Below, one piece after another: positions 8,596 to 17,997 of a stretch of DNA of 25,362 nt. The DNA lies in contig NW_014578827.1 of the NCBI RefSeq assembly GCF_000485595.1, positions 35,868 through 61,229 of the forward strand, given 5' to 3'. Below the pieces are notes generated by a model. The model ran no database searches. It saw nothing but the letters and a program-made list of their open reading frames with translations, and was not told the DNA's origin. How positions within the stretch are numbered: the stretch's first letter is position 1; the number at the start of each line of letters is the position of its first letter. Both the position numbers and the translations under genes were made by a program. The DNA comes from Priapulus caudatus (Eukaryota > Priapulida > Priapulimorpha > Priapulimorphida > Priapulidae).

Positions 8596-9501
8596 CAGTG
8601 ACTCCCCGACTTACGAACATTCGAGTTACGAACTTTCGATGATACGAGTCCATTAGCATATAATGTCAATATTGGTGAATAAAAAGACACAATCCCCCCC
8701 CCCTGATTTTGACTTTCGCCAACTCCTGTGTTCAAGTATACGTTTACACAATGTACACTTCTAGGTTATTATATGTTCACACGTAAATATACTACACTAC
8801 TGCACAATACTGTATACGTACGTACATGAATTATGGAATTCATCTCTGAATTATCGTGCGTTGCGACATGCGTACCAGGACTATGACAGTTCGTATGAGA
8901 AATTGCTCCTCAGAGATGGCGCGACCTCCCTCCAACTTAGTAGGCAGAAGCTTATCGCTGAGGAAGTGTATAAAATTGCAAACAAAAACTGTCCTTCGTA
9001 TATGCACAATTTAATTCCACCTACCAAAGATACGGGACATAACCTAAGAAATGACCATGTTAGCCTCCCGTCCTTTAGAACCATACGATATGGAAAGAAG
9101 AGTTTTAGTTATTATGGAGCCAGTCTATGGAATCAGCTACCTGGCTGTTGTAAAATAGCAGTAAACTTTGGCGAGTTCAAGAAACTCTTGTCCACTTGGA
9201 CAGGAGAACAATGTAAATGATCCATGTGTAGATACTAGACTGTCTCCATCTGATCAAACTTATTTTACTTTTCTTGTATATATCACATAATGTATCAAAT
9301 CATGTATTTTTACACCGGTTTTTAAACTCATGTTAGATATTGGTCTAAGAGCTGTCAGAGCTCATGTTCACATGTTATACACTATACCGATGAAAATAAA
9401 GCTTTATCTTATCTTATCTTATCTTATGTTCGACTTGTGAACAAATCGACTCACGAACGACCGCTCGGAACCAAACCTGTTCGTAAGTCGGAGAGTCTCT
9501 G
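8596..9501. mobile_element. TA-flanked TIR DNA transposon (non-autonomous), interrupted by a LINE
   Basis: Terminal inverted repeats at 8596-8618 and 9479-9501 match at 21 of 23 positions. They start CAGTGACTCC on the left and, on the other strand, CAGAGACTCT on the right, both continuing into CGACTTACGAAC. Both ends abut TA (8594-8595 and 9502-9503), the target duplication of the Tc1/mariner/pogo superfamily. Subterminal DNA on both sides carries further TTACGAAC / TTCGTGAG-like words. No transposase frame is present; the interior is largely replaced by a LINE 3' fragment. It lies in an intron of the collagen gene. Confidence 0.7.
8822..9427 (+). mobile_element. 5'-truncated non-LTR retrotransposon (CR1/Jockey-type LINE) 3' end
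   Basis: An open frame from about 8822 to 9220 encodes the region downstream of the reverse-transcriptase catalytic core seen in many animal LINEs: RALRHAYQDYDSSYEKLLL, then a helical linker, LRN, 'RTIRYGKKSFSYYGASLWNQLP' in two adjoining blocks, and a final FKKLLSTW before a TGA at 9218. No YADD catalytic motif is present, so this is the C-terminal remnant only. About 180 bp of 3' UTR with AATAAA near 9395 and a (TTATC)n tail at 9403-9427 follows. Short microsatellite tails in place of poly-A are known in CR1/L2-like elements. The 5' junction is not precisely visible. It is not mobile on its own. Confidence 0.8.
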
Positions 9502-9546
9502 TATATCCTATAATCGACAGTAGACTACAAGCTATTATGCTTATAG

Positions 9547-9606
9547 TGATGATGATGATGATGATGATGACGACGATGATGACGACGATGACGATGATGA
9601 TGATGG
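9547..9606. repeat. (GATGAT/GACGAT) trinucleotide microsatellite
   Basis: About 60 bp of GAT units with GAC interruptions just right of the TIR element. The poly-Met and poly-Ile readings are artefacts. Confidence 0.9.
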
Positions 9607-10157
9607 TGTTGACCATGCGCACGTGTGTACTGCCAATGACCTATCAGTCATATACTCGAGTGCGGTCTATACGAGCTATAGAGATAGAGACAGATACTAT
9701 TAGTCATAATATTAAGCATTTAAGCATAAGAATATATATTTAGCTATTAAATTGACTACGTCACGAATTTTCTATGGTGTAATTTTGTAAAAAATTTGTT
9801 GCCATTTTTTTACATGAAATGTAAGTACTAACGGCACTAAATGTATCCTCAAATTCGTAGCCGATAAGATTGTTTATCAACTAGTTAAAAATCCAAAAAG
9901 TCTGGGCGATGTGATATATTGATAATGACAATAAATGCTTGCTATGGGCTATGTATGAGTCACGAGTGTTTGTTCACATCGAACGGAATAGCAACATAGA
10001 AAGTATAATGCAGCAATTTAATCGAAAAAAAGTGAACAGAATCACTTACATTTTGTGAAAAAGTCGGCATAATTTAAAAAAATTTACTATTTATGGTGAC
10101 GTAATCACTTTAAGCATGGTGTGCTTACTAACGCCTGCATGCTTGCATCTGCTGCAG
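9607..10157 (+). other. AT-rich intron remainder
   Basis: AT-rich, with no repeat or exon recognised. It ends in the acceptor 'catctgctgcag' of the next collagen exon. Confidence 0.75.
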
Positions 10158-10235
10158 GGAGAGATAGGTGTGGTGGGACCAATGGGCATCGGACAGAAGG
10201 GAGACACCGGCCTCCCCGGACTGCGCGGCAAACGA
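10158..10235 (+). CDS. Collagen exon with G-X-G imperfection, 26 codons
   Basis: A 78-bp exon, phase 0 at both ends. The acceptor is 'gcatctgctgcag' (AG at 10156-10157); the donor is CGA|GTGAGT at 10236, a full-consensus 5' site. It encodes GEI GVV GPM, then a two-residue unit GI, then GQK GDT GLP GLR GKR. The missing residue in 'GPMGIGQKG' is a one-residue deletion type of imperfection, common in type IV chains and absent from fibrillar helices. The helix register therefore shifts within this exon. It is preceded by a 1.68-kb intron holding the nested transposons and followed by a 4.6-kb intron with the assembly gap. Confidence 0.93.
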
Positions 10236-10851
10236 GTGAGTAATCAAATAGCAGACGACAGCGCCGGCCTTTCGGCGTACGCGCTCGCCACCGGGCCTGC
10301 GCTCTCACGGAGCTGGGAACGGGGATGCGGGAACGGGGATGTCGTGTCTTCCTGCGGGATGACTTCACTGCTTCGTTATAAGCTTCATTGCTTCCCGGTT
10401 ATCGGTTATCGCTTGTTTATCGTTACGTTTATTAATACCTTTTAAAAAATATTAATTATCATTTATTACTTTCGGTTAATGCGTATTATTGTGTTAACAC
10501 GGGCAGATGGTTCTGGTTTATACTCGATATTAATGCGAATAATAATTTTTAATTTAAATTAATTAAATATCTATCATTTACTATTTATCTACTATTATTA
10601 CTTCTGTTCATGTGCATATAATTAACTTGCAGGGATTTTAATATGTGTTAACGCTTAACTCCTGTATGTTTTTATCGATTTATTTTTAATGGATGTGTTA
10701 ACAATTTATTTGTCTAGACGTCATCGATTAAATTTCCGCTATCCCTTACGAAGCTTCTAATGAAGCGACTCAATTAATACCTGTTAATTAATTAATATCT
10801 GTGCTGCATTAGCGCTAGCAGACGTGCGATGCCTAGCTATTTCCCACGCCC

Positions 10852-10865
10852 GCGCCATCTAGCGG
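10852..10865 (-). promoter_or_regulatory. CTCF-like motif (13/14)
   Basis: The + strand reads GCGCCATCTAGCGG; the complement CCGCTAGATGGCGC fits the vertebrate CTCF core CCASYAGRKGGCRS at 13 of 14 positions. The same word family appears at 5864-5877 (12/14). Confidence 0.4.
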
Positions 10866-11463
10866 CAAAAAACAACATTAACCGAGGTTCTTCGAAATAA
10901 CAGCATATATACAGATCAAAACCAATGAAATTGTTAATATGCATTAATTGTTTATTGTTCATTTCATTGTTTGTGATTCATAACAAGAATATCATCGTTA
11001 CAAAATTACTTCAGTGTGCGCTTAGAGCCATGACCTCTGAGATCGATGTAATAACTGTTGCTATGTACAGCTCAGTGGCCATGACTTTGGTACGGGGCCT
11101 GGCGTGCGTGTTACAGCACCGCAAAAACAAGTTGGCCGACCGCGCTAAGACAAGTGAACAAAACGCGCACGTCTGTTAGCGAAACTGCAGCGAGCCTTAA
11201 ACTCCTGTTCAGCTTTTCTTTAATTAATGTATAAATGTCGTTTAATTATTTTTAATTAATTAATTACCTTCATTAAGACCATTCTACGTTTATTTTTATA
11301 CTCGATGCCGTCGTGTCGCTCTAACTAAACCAGCTTTGTGTGTGTTGTGTGGTGTGTGTGCGTTGTTTGGGAGCAAAACCTCCGCATGTCCGCTCACCTT
11401 ATTTTGCTAATCCGGTGGATGACGTTTCTTTCTTTGCGCTCTTTTCTTCTGCTGCTTGTCTGA

Positions 11464-11471
11464 TGACGTCA
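11464..11471. promoter_or_regulatory. CRE octamer TGACGTCA
   Basis: A full CREB/ATF palindrome, the third in the window after 6073-6080 and 6308-6315. Motif evidence only. Confidence 0.3.
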
Positions 11472-11572
11472 CCTGTTGCTGTGGTGTTGGTTAGATGTAG
11501 ACGCAGTGTGCAGACGAAGTGTCGTGCAGCGATGCTGGCGCCTCTAGTGACTGAGAGACTGTTACACTCTGC

Positions 11573-11830
11573 CCACTTCCCTCTCCACTCCACCTATCTC
11601 TCCCCCACGGACCCCTCCCGCCCCCCGTCACCTCCCGCCTCCCCTCACCCCCCCCCTCCCCCCCTCCCCCCCCCCCCCCCCTCCCCCCCCTCCTCCCCCC
11701 CCCCCCGGCCGGCCGGCCCCTCCCTTCCAACCCCGGCCCCCCCCTGCCCCGGCCCCCCCCCCAACCGGCCCCGGCCCCCCCCCCCCCGTCCTTAACCGTT
11801 TCCTCCCCCCCTTTCAACCCCCTTTTCTTA
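11573..11830. repeat. Poly-C / CCCCT tract
   Basis: About 260 bp dominated by C runs of 6-14 with CCGGCC interruptions. The complementary strand is a dense G-quadruplex candidate and the C strand an i-motif candidate. Proline-rich and glycine-rich open frames here are artefacts. Homopolymer lengths are likely unreliable. Confidence 0.9.
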
Positions 11831-11896
11831 CCCTCTCTCAGCTTCTCCGTTTTAATTCCAGCGTCCTCTCTCTCTTTCTCTCTCACTTCATTTCCA

Positions 11897-11907
11897 TCTA
11901 TATCTAG

Positions 11908-11967
<60 letters not shown>

Positions 11968-12093
11968 CTATCTATCTCCCTGTCCCTCCCTGNNNNNNNN
12001 NNNNNNNNNNNNNNNNNNNNNNNNNNNNNNNNNNNNNNNNNNNNNNNNNNNNNNNNNNNNNNNNNNNNNNNNNNNNNNNNNNNNNNNNNNNNN

Positions 12094-12144
<51 letters not shown>

Positions 12145-12171
12145 ATATCTATCTATATATCTATCTATCTT
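11897..12171. repeat. (TATC)n microsatellite split by an assembly gap
   Basis: TATC units at about 11897-11975 and 12094-12171 lie either side of an N run at 11993-12093. Both blocks end in the same unique word CTCCCTGTCCCTCCCT (11976-11991 and 12173-12188), suggesting the flanks are two copies of one locus. Confidence 0.9.
11993..12093. other. Assembly gap (N run)
   Basis: A run of about 101 undetermined bases inside the TATC microsatellite. True length and content are unknown. Confidence 0.99.
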
Positions 12172-12503
12172 TCTCCCTGTCCCTCCCTCTCTTTATTAAT
12201 TTTTTCTATATTATGTCTCTTCAGTCTAGGCATGTAGCATCGCACATGAACTTCGTCTAACACTGTTTTCGCCTCGTGCGTGTGCGCGCGCGTGCATGCG
12301 TGCGTGCGTGCTCGTGCGTGTGAGTGCATGACTGTAGCCATAGTTACGGCCGCGACGGGTGTAGGTGGAGGAGAGACTCACTATAGACTGCCGCCGAGCC
12401 CACACATTACAACGTCACATCACACATCGCATTTTGCATCGCGCCCATCTATCCGCATGCCGGTCTCAACTAACACACATGGATTCCCCCGCGGCCCATC
12501 ACT

Positions 12504-12508
<5 letters not shown>

Positions 12509-12551
<43 letters not shown>

Positions 12552-12579
12552 ATACTACTATTAGTACTACTACTACTAC

Positions 12580-12611
<32 letters not shown>
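12509..12611. repeat. (TAC)n followed by (AAT)n microsatellite
   Basis: Nearly perfect trinucleotide runs. Poly-Thr/Asn or poly-Val/Leu readings are artefacts. A GTGCG-rich stretch lies upstream at about 12274-12330. Confidence 0.95.
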
Positions 12612-12729
12612 TGATTGCTGCTTGTGCCTTTCTGCTCACAGAGTTAGGACTAACATGGAAACTAATACTAGCACAGTAATCTCTATCAGAAATAGTAAAG
12701 CTAGATGCATAACCGGAAGGCATATTCGG

Positions 12730-12743
12730 CCACCTGGTGGCAG
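12730..12743. promoter_or_regulatory. CTCF-like near-palindrome CCACCTGGTGGCAG
   Basis: Matches the CTCF core at 13 of 14 positions on either strand; the inner GCCACCTGGTGGC is nearly self-complementary. It also contains the E-box CACCTG. Confidence 0.4.
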
Positions 12744-12865
12744 AGATCTGCAACTGAACCACAACCGCACACACGGGAGATATTTCTGTTCGTCCCGTTG
12801 GAAATTTCGGAACGCGGAGAAACTATCCCTGTTGTTTCTAACATCATCGGCGCAGAGGACTAACA

Positions 12866-12879
12866 GCGCCATCTAGTGG
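12866..12879 (-). promoter_or_regulatory. CTCF core motif (14/14)
   Basis: The complement reads CCACTAGATGGCGC, fitting CCASYAGRKGGCRS at every position. The AGATGGCGC half also fits the fly CTCF preference. Confidence 0.5.
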
Positions 12880-13243
12880 TGGCGATGTGAACTAGGGGCA
12901 TGTTAGGATAGCTCCTTACTCGGTAGTTCTCTTTCGTTTTCGTCCCCTGTAGTGATAACACAAGAGTGAGTGATCTAACGCATGCTTGCGCTCCACTGAG
13001 ACACGTTGCGCCCCCCAACGGTGCCAGGTTTAACTAAAACATTAATGGCCACCCCTCGTACAGTAATGGTCCGACTCATGCGCCCTCTATCATGTGATTA
13101 ATCCGTCCATTAATTCCTATAACTACGTGTATTAAGATTTGATTAGGATTAAAAACATTAATCCTTAAACCTTTAATCCGACAGAGATCAGATACTATGA
13201 CTCGCCAACCGCCCCGCAGAGCCCCCGTGCGACGCCGCGCTGC

Positions 13244-13257
13244 CCGCCACCTGGTGG
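13244..13257 (-). promoter_or_regulatory. CTCF core motif (14/14)
   Basis: The complement reads CCACCAGGTGGCGG, fitting the core at every position. It is 378 bp from the other perfect match and in the same orientation. Confidence 0.5.
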
Positions 13258-13325
13258 TCGTATGAAACAGTAATAAAACAATAGAGCAGTCTCGGCCGCA
13301 AAACCAATCGCGTTCCCAAAATCAT

Positions 13326-13347
13326 TACCATATATATATATATGGTA
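13326..13347. repeat. 22-bp perfect AT palindrome
   Basis: A self-complementary TACC-(AT)n-GGTA segment that could extrude as a hairpin. It is about 70 bp right of a CTCF-like site. Confidence 0.8.
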
Positions 13348-14029
13348 TATTAACGAAGGTGATATATTTAACCTCAAATGCGAGACGTCCTTGGCGCTCT
13401 CGTTGAAGGGCAAACGACGCTAACACAGAAGTTCGTCACGTGGGTCCGGCGGTCCGCACGGGGGCAGCACTTGCTAACCTCCCAACCTTCTTTCCTCTCT
13501 TTCACTTAACGTCATCATTCTGCTACCAGCAGACTATCATAAAAATTCTATCAACACACAGTTTTCGTGCGCGGCCGATCCAACCAGCGGCTGATTGCAG
13601 CATAAAAATGTTTAAAAAAACTGATGACAGCTAAAAGGAAATCTATGTAGAGAACGTAAAACCTAACGCTAACAACAACAGCGCCGCTGAGCGTAAAACA
13701 ACAACAACAACAAAATAACGCTCGAAGAACTTATAAAAAACGACAGACCGGCTGAAAAATATCAACAATATATTTACAATACATAACAAAAACACGACAA
13801 TTAAATAAAAAAAACGCGCATCGTAAACACCTATACCCTACACACGCGTGATCGCGTCGCCATGGCGACTGAGCATTGGCAGACGCCTCGTAACGCCCTC
13901 CTCGTTACCGGCTCGAGCTGGCTTCCTCTTCGTTATTAAGCTTCTCTCTGTCTCCTCTCTGAGAGCATTCTTTTACTGCTGGCACCTCCAAGATCGGACT
14001 CTCTAACTAAAGGTATGTTTCTTTAACCG

Positions 14030-14043
14030 CCTGTAGGTGGCGA
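14030..14043 (+). promoter_or_regulatory. CTCF-like motif CCTGTAGGTGGCGA (12/14)
   Basis: Shares the 11-mer CTGTAGGTGGC with the site at 14806-14819, which is on the opposite strand, so the two face each other. Confidence 0.35.
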
Positions 14044-14352
14044 CACCTTGTCGACTCGCTCGGCTGCCGAGAAAGTATTGATTAGAAACGGGCCGTCGAT
14101 TCGATTATAATCAATTACAATTATTACTCATAACTCTTTACTCGTCGTCCGTTTAATGCTTAAAGCCTTAATTAGAATATTTACATTAAAGCTTAATTAT
14201 GAAGCTAATTAATTGTTGCTGTGTGCTGAGTCACGGTGATAGCGTGATGTCTTACATGAGATAATGACTTTAAGGCTTATGTGAGAATCGTTGTTGTAAT
14301 ATTGATTCAGTGATGGCTCGTGTATTTGTGGCGAGATTTGCCAATATGCCAT

Positions 14353-14590
14353 CCCTCTCTTCGCTAGCTCCCTCTCTCTCTCTCTCTCCTACTCTCGTCT
14401 CCTCTCTTGTGCTCTCATCTTCCTCTCTCTCTCACCCTCATATACTCTTCCCTTTTATCTTCTTCTCTCTCTCATCAAATCTCTCTCTTCTTTCTTCCTC
14501 CCTCCTCTCTCTCTCTCTCTCTCTCTTTCTACGTCTCTCCCTCTATTCTCCCTACATCTTTAGTTATCTATTACCTCTCCCTCTCCTTCC
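14353..14590. repeat. Intronic CT-rich tract
   Basis: C/T-rich with (CT)n runs near 14510-14526, upstream of the next collagen exon. Open frames are low-complexity artefacts. Confidence 0.85.
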
Positions 14591-14805
14591 TTCCTTCAAT
14601 CCCTCCTTTTCTAGACCCCCTCTCCGCACGCCACACACACACATGCCATTGTACACTACCCTGACACGCTTTGCCATCCGTTGATCTGATGCCTGACTCG
14701 TAAGGTTTGATATTCCCTGAATTTTGTGAATCTCGTATCATTCCCTCTCCGCAATTCCCTCTAACCCACGAATATCTTTACTCGCACATCTCTCACACGC
14801 CTGCG

Positions 14806-14819
14806 CTGCCACCTACAGG
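14806..14819 (-). promoter_or_regulatory. CTCF-like motif overlapping a splice acceptor (13/14)
   Basis: The complement CCTGTAGGTGGCAG fits the core at 13 of 14 positions. On the + strand the same bases supply the CAG acceptor of the collagen exon at 14819. Confidence 0.35.
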
Positions 14820-14917
14820 GAGATGATGGCATGACTGGTGAGATCGGCATGATGGGACCAAGAGGCCTGAAGGGACAGCCGGGAATGAAGGGTGAAATGG
14901 GCATGCTCGGACCGACG
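14819..14917 (+). CDS. Collagen triple-helix exon, 33 codons, uninterrupted
   Basis: A 99-bp exon, phase 0 at both ends. The acceptor is 'ctgccacctacag' (AG at 14817-14818); the donor is ACG|GTACGT at 14918. It encodes eleven perfect triplets: GDD GMT GEI GMM GPR GLK, then GQP GMK GEM GML GPT. It is unusually rich in Met (six) and poor in Pro at the Y position compared with the exon at 5035, so this helix segment would be less stable. GLKGQPG- and GMKGEMG-type Lys residues at Y are typical hydroxylysine sites. The 4.6-kb intron before it may hide further exons in the gap. The downstream intron is CT-rich then CA-rich. Confidence 0.94.
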
Positions 14918-15089
14918 GTACGTACTGAGTGCTCATTACCCCTCTCAGGTCCCATTTGACCTTTTTGTAAGGTCATCCTTTTCAAGTCGAAACCTGTCTT
15001 TTCTTGATCATCCCTGACAGTTCCCACTTGCTTGCCGTCTGTCTAGGTGACATGTGAATGACAGGTGACGACCTTCCTCTGACATTTAG

Positions 15090-15420
15090 GTATCCTTCTT
15101 ACTCTCGTTCCTCCCTTATCTCCCTGCGTCCCTCCTCCCTCCTCCCTCTACCTCTTCTCTTCTCCCTCTCGACACTTCCCAGTGTGTCATTTCCTTTTCT
15201 TCTACATCTCTGTGTCTCTCCTTTCTCCTCCTTCCACCTCCTCGTGTCTCCCTTTTCTCCTCCTTCGATCTCCCTGTGTTCCAAATGCGTTCCTGTATCT
15301 ATCTTCCTGTATTCTCCCTCATCCTCACTACATCTCTCAACCTCTCGCCCGCTACCTCCTCCTGTCTCCCCTCCCTCCCCTGCTCTCCCTCCCTCCCCTC
15401 CCTCCCCTCCCCTCTCACCT
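15090..15420. repeat. CT-rich tract
   Basis: About 330 bp of C/T-rich DNA with CCTCCCTCC units. No gene. Confidence 0.85.
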
Positions 15421-15514
15421 GTGCATGTGTACGCCTATTGTTGATGTTAACAGTGCTTCTGCTCTGTGGTGGCGGAAATCTCCTCTCTCTAGCCTGATCG
15501 TGGTTGGTCTGCTA

Positions 15515-15585
15515 CACACCCACACACACACGAACACAGACACACACAACACAGCACAGACACATTACACACACACACACACACA

Positions 15586-15617
<32 letters not shown>

Positions 15618-16159
15618 CACACACACACACAACACACACCACACGCACAGCACACACACACATACACACACGCACCACAACACAAACACAACACACACAC
15701 ACAACACACAAACACAACACGTACACACACACACACACACACCACACCACACACCACCACACGACACACAACACACAACAGCATACACACGACACACACA
15801 CACACACACCACACAACACATACACACAGCACACACACACACATACACCACACACACACCACACACCACACACACACACACACACACCACACTCCCGCCC
15901 CCAAACACACACAGAACACACACACACACAACGCACACACACACAGCACCACACACACAACAAGCACACACACACACACACACACCACGCACACACAACA
16001 CATCACGTACACACACAACACACATCACACACACACACCGCACACACACAACACACACGTACCACACACAACACACACACACACACACACACACACAACA
16101 CACACACACAACACACAAAAAACACACACACACGCGACGACACACACAACACACACACA

Positions 16160-16209
<50 letters not shown>

Positions 16210-16325
16210 ACACCTTTCCCCCCCCAAACACACACATAAACAAACACACACAGCGCACACCAACACACAAACACACAAGCACAACAACACACCACACCAC
16301 ACACCACACACCACACACACACACG

Positions 16326-16395
<70 letters not shown>
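15515..16395. repeat. Very long degenerate (CA)n array
   Basis: About 880 bp of CA repeats broken by AACACA, CACCACA and CGCA variants, ending in a nearly pure run at 16326-16395. Thr/His and Cys/Val open frames in all directions are artefacts. Alternating purine-pyrimidine DNA of this length can adopt Z-form. The transcript would carry long CA-rich stretches, a known binding substrate of hnRNP L-type splicing regulators. It ends about 145 bp before a collagen exon. Confidence 0.95.
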
Positions 16396-16397
<2 letters not shown>

Positions 16398-16541
16398 ACG
16401 GACGTGCCCTCGTGCAGGGCCGCCGCCGCAGCCAGCGCGCTTGCACCCCGATACAGGACGCAGTGCGGTGCTGCCCCCTGCATGATAGAGCATGCCATGG
16501 CAGTGATTAATTGCCTTGTTGCCAAGCTTTGTCTCACCTAG

Positions 16542-16622
16542 GGAGAAGATGGAGGGCGCGGTCAACCGGGACTCGATGGCCTGGATGGAGATCAGGGGCT
16601 GCCGGGAGCTACCGGACTACCG
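16542..16622 (+). CDS. Collagen triple-helix exon, 27 codons, uninterrupted
   Basis: An 81-bp exon, phase 0 at both ends. The acceptor is 'tttgtctcacctag' (AG at 16540-16541); the donor is CCG|GTGAGT at 16623. It encodes nine triplets: GED GGR GQP GLD GLD GDQ, then GLP GAT GLP. It is Asp-rich, giving an acidic patch unlike the Lys-rich exons upstream. It is the last confident collagen exon in the window; I find no further Gly-X-Y exon in the next 7.8 kb, so either the gene enters a very long intron, the 3' part is degraded or misassembled, or a short non-collagenous end follows (see 18859-19795). The array of CA repeats just upstream could influence its inclusion. Confidence 0.94.
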
Positions 16623-16722
16623 GTGAGTTAACTCTACTCTCCATACTCTAGTACTACTATATACTCATACGCATTGTGCACAATATATTGCAATATATTT
16701 CCATATATTGCATCCCCATACG

Positions 16723-17160
16723 CATTGTGGGCGTAAGGAGAGGGGGAGGGCGTAGGGGTGGGCGTAAGGGTAGAGGGAGGGTAGGGAGAGGGGAGGGGGA
16801 TTTTAGAGGTAGGGTGCTTAGGGGTAAGGGCCACGTAGGGGAGGGAACGTGGGCGTAGGGGTAGGGAGTGTACGGGGGAGTGTAGCGAGGGGGTGGAGGT
16901 GTAGAGGGAGCGTAGGGGGAGGGAGCGTCGGCGTAGGGGTATGGGGTGTACGGGGGAGTGTAGGCGTAAGAAGACGGCATAGGGGTAGAGACATGGAGTG
17001 TAGGGAGGGATGGAGGTGTAGTTGGCGGGGTGAGAGGTGGGTGGTCGTACGGGGGGCGGGGATGGGTGAAGCGGATGTTTTGGGTGAAGGGTGAGGTGGG
17101 AGTGTGGTGCGTGGGGTGGATGGCGGATGATATGTTTGGTTAACCTCGGGGACGGGTGCG
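16723..17160. repeat. G-rich GTAGGGG minisatellite
   Basis: Imperfect units around 'ggcgtaggggtagggagtg' and 'gtacgggggagtgtag', all G on the + strand, starting about 100 bp after a collagen exon. Strong G-quadruplex potential. A 13-base word CATACGCATTGTG is duplicated just upstream (16667 and 16718). Confidence 0.85.
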
Positions 17161-17224
17161 TAGAGGCGTGATGAGTGAATGGATCAGGATGGAGCAAAGC
17201 AGAGTGTGAAGCAAATACAAACAA

Positions 17225-17346
17225 CGCGCACACACACATGCACGCACGCACGCACGCACGCACGCACGAGCACGCGCACACATGCACACACACACACTCT
17301 TACTCACACGCGCGTGCGCATTCTCACACACACACACGCACGCTCG

Positions 17347-17426
<80 letters not shown>
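17225..17426. repeat. CA / CACG microsatellites
   Basis: (CACG)n at about 17240-17270, then a near-perfect (CA)n of about 75 bp ending at 17426. Confidence 0.95.
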
Positions 17427-17428
<2 letters not shown>

Positions 17429-17578
17429 CAGCTTGCCATTCTGACGCCCACATACCCCTCCCGGTGCTCAGCACCCCACGCATCTACGTAAACCAACGCG
17501 TGTACAGAATCCCGTTATCCCTCGCGGCGCTTGTTACCTACGCCTCTGATAGGGCGTGACGCGTTAGCTGCACCAGTA

Positions 17579-17770
17579 ATCACCGACGCTGCCGCTGCCG
17601 CCGCCGCCGCTGCTGATGATGATGCTGCTGATGCTACTGCTGCGGGATATCAGCTGGTTGCCGTGTAACCGCAGCAGCATCTGCGCAGGAAAGCTTTGCC
17701 GCTGTGCGGAGAGATGCTGAGGGATGCTGCGAGAGATGCTGCGCGAGAGACTCGCGTGATGATGAATGGC
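17579..17770. repeat. GCC/GCT/GAT trinucleotide and GAGATGCTG repeats
   Basis: A short mixed trinucleotide array (17583-17640), then imperfect GAGATGCTGCG repeats (17710-17745). The downstream DNA to about 17997 is unremarkable. Confidence 0.7.
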
Positions 17771-17997
17771 TTCATCTCTCTCATGGCTTCTTCTCTCGTC
17801 GTCTCGCTCCTGTCTCCGCATCATCGGCGATCGGGAGAGCGCCAGCGAGCATCCCGATTAATGGTCCTCCTTCGCGTGGCTTCTTCTTTCTCTCAGCTTC
17901 CTTTGTTGTCCGGCGGAGAGGAGGAGGATTTGCGACATAGCGGTCTCTTTCTCGTGTGTTAATCACGCGCGGCTCATTTGACCTTGAGTAGATTGTC

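Larger units (their letters stand above)
10236..14818 (+). other. Large intron with regulatory-type motifs and a gap
   Basis: A 4.6-kb interval between collagen exons. It has AT-rich, TTAATTAA-bearing parts (10440-11290, 13090-13180, 14100-14220), a poly-C block, TATC and TAC microsatellites, an assembly gap, five CTCF-like motifs, a palindromic GTCGCCATGGCGAC (13856-13869) and a CT tract. No additional splice-bounded Gly-X-Y exon is visible, but one could lie in the gap. Confidence 0.75.

Noticed and set aside
11340-11886. Pro-rich and Gly-rich frames
   Set aside because: Poly-C block translated; no family features.
12622-12876. 84-codon frame over the TAC-repeat flank
   Set aside because: No recognised domain, no plausible start or splice context; it covers two CTCF-like motifs.
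15182-16565. Thr/His and Cys/Val open frames up to 442 codons
   Set aside because: Artefacts of the CA array.
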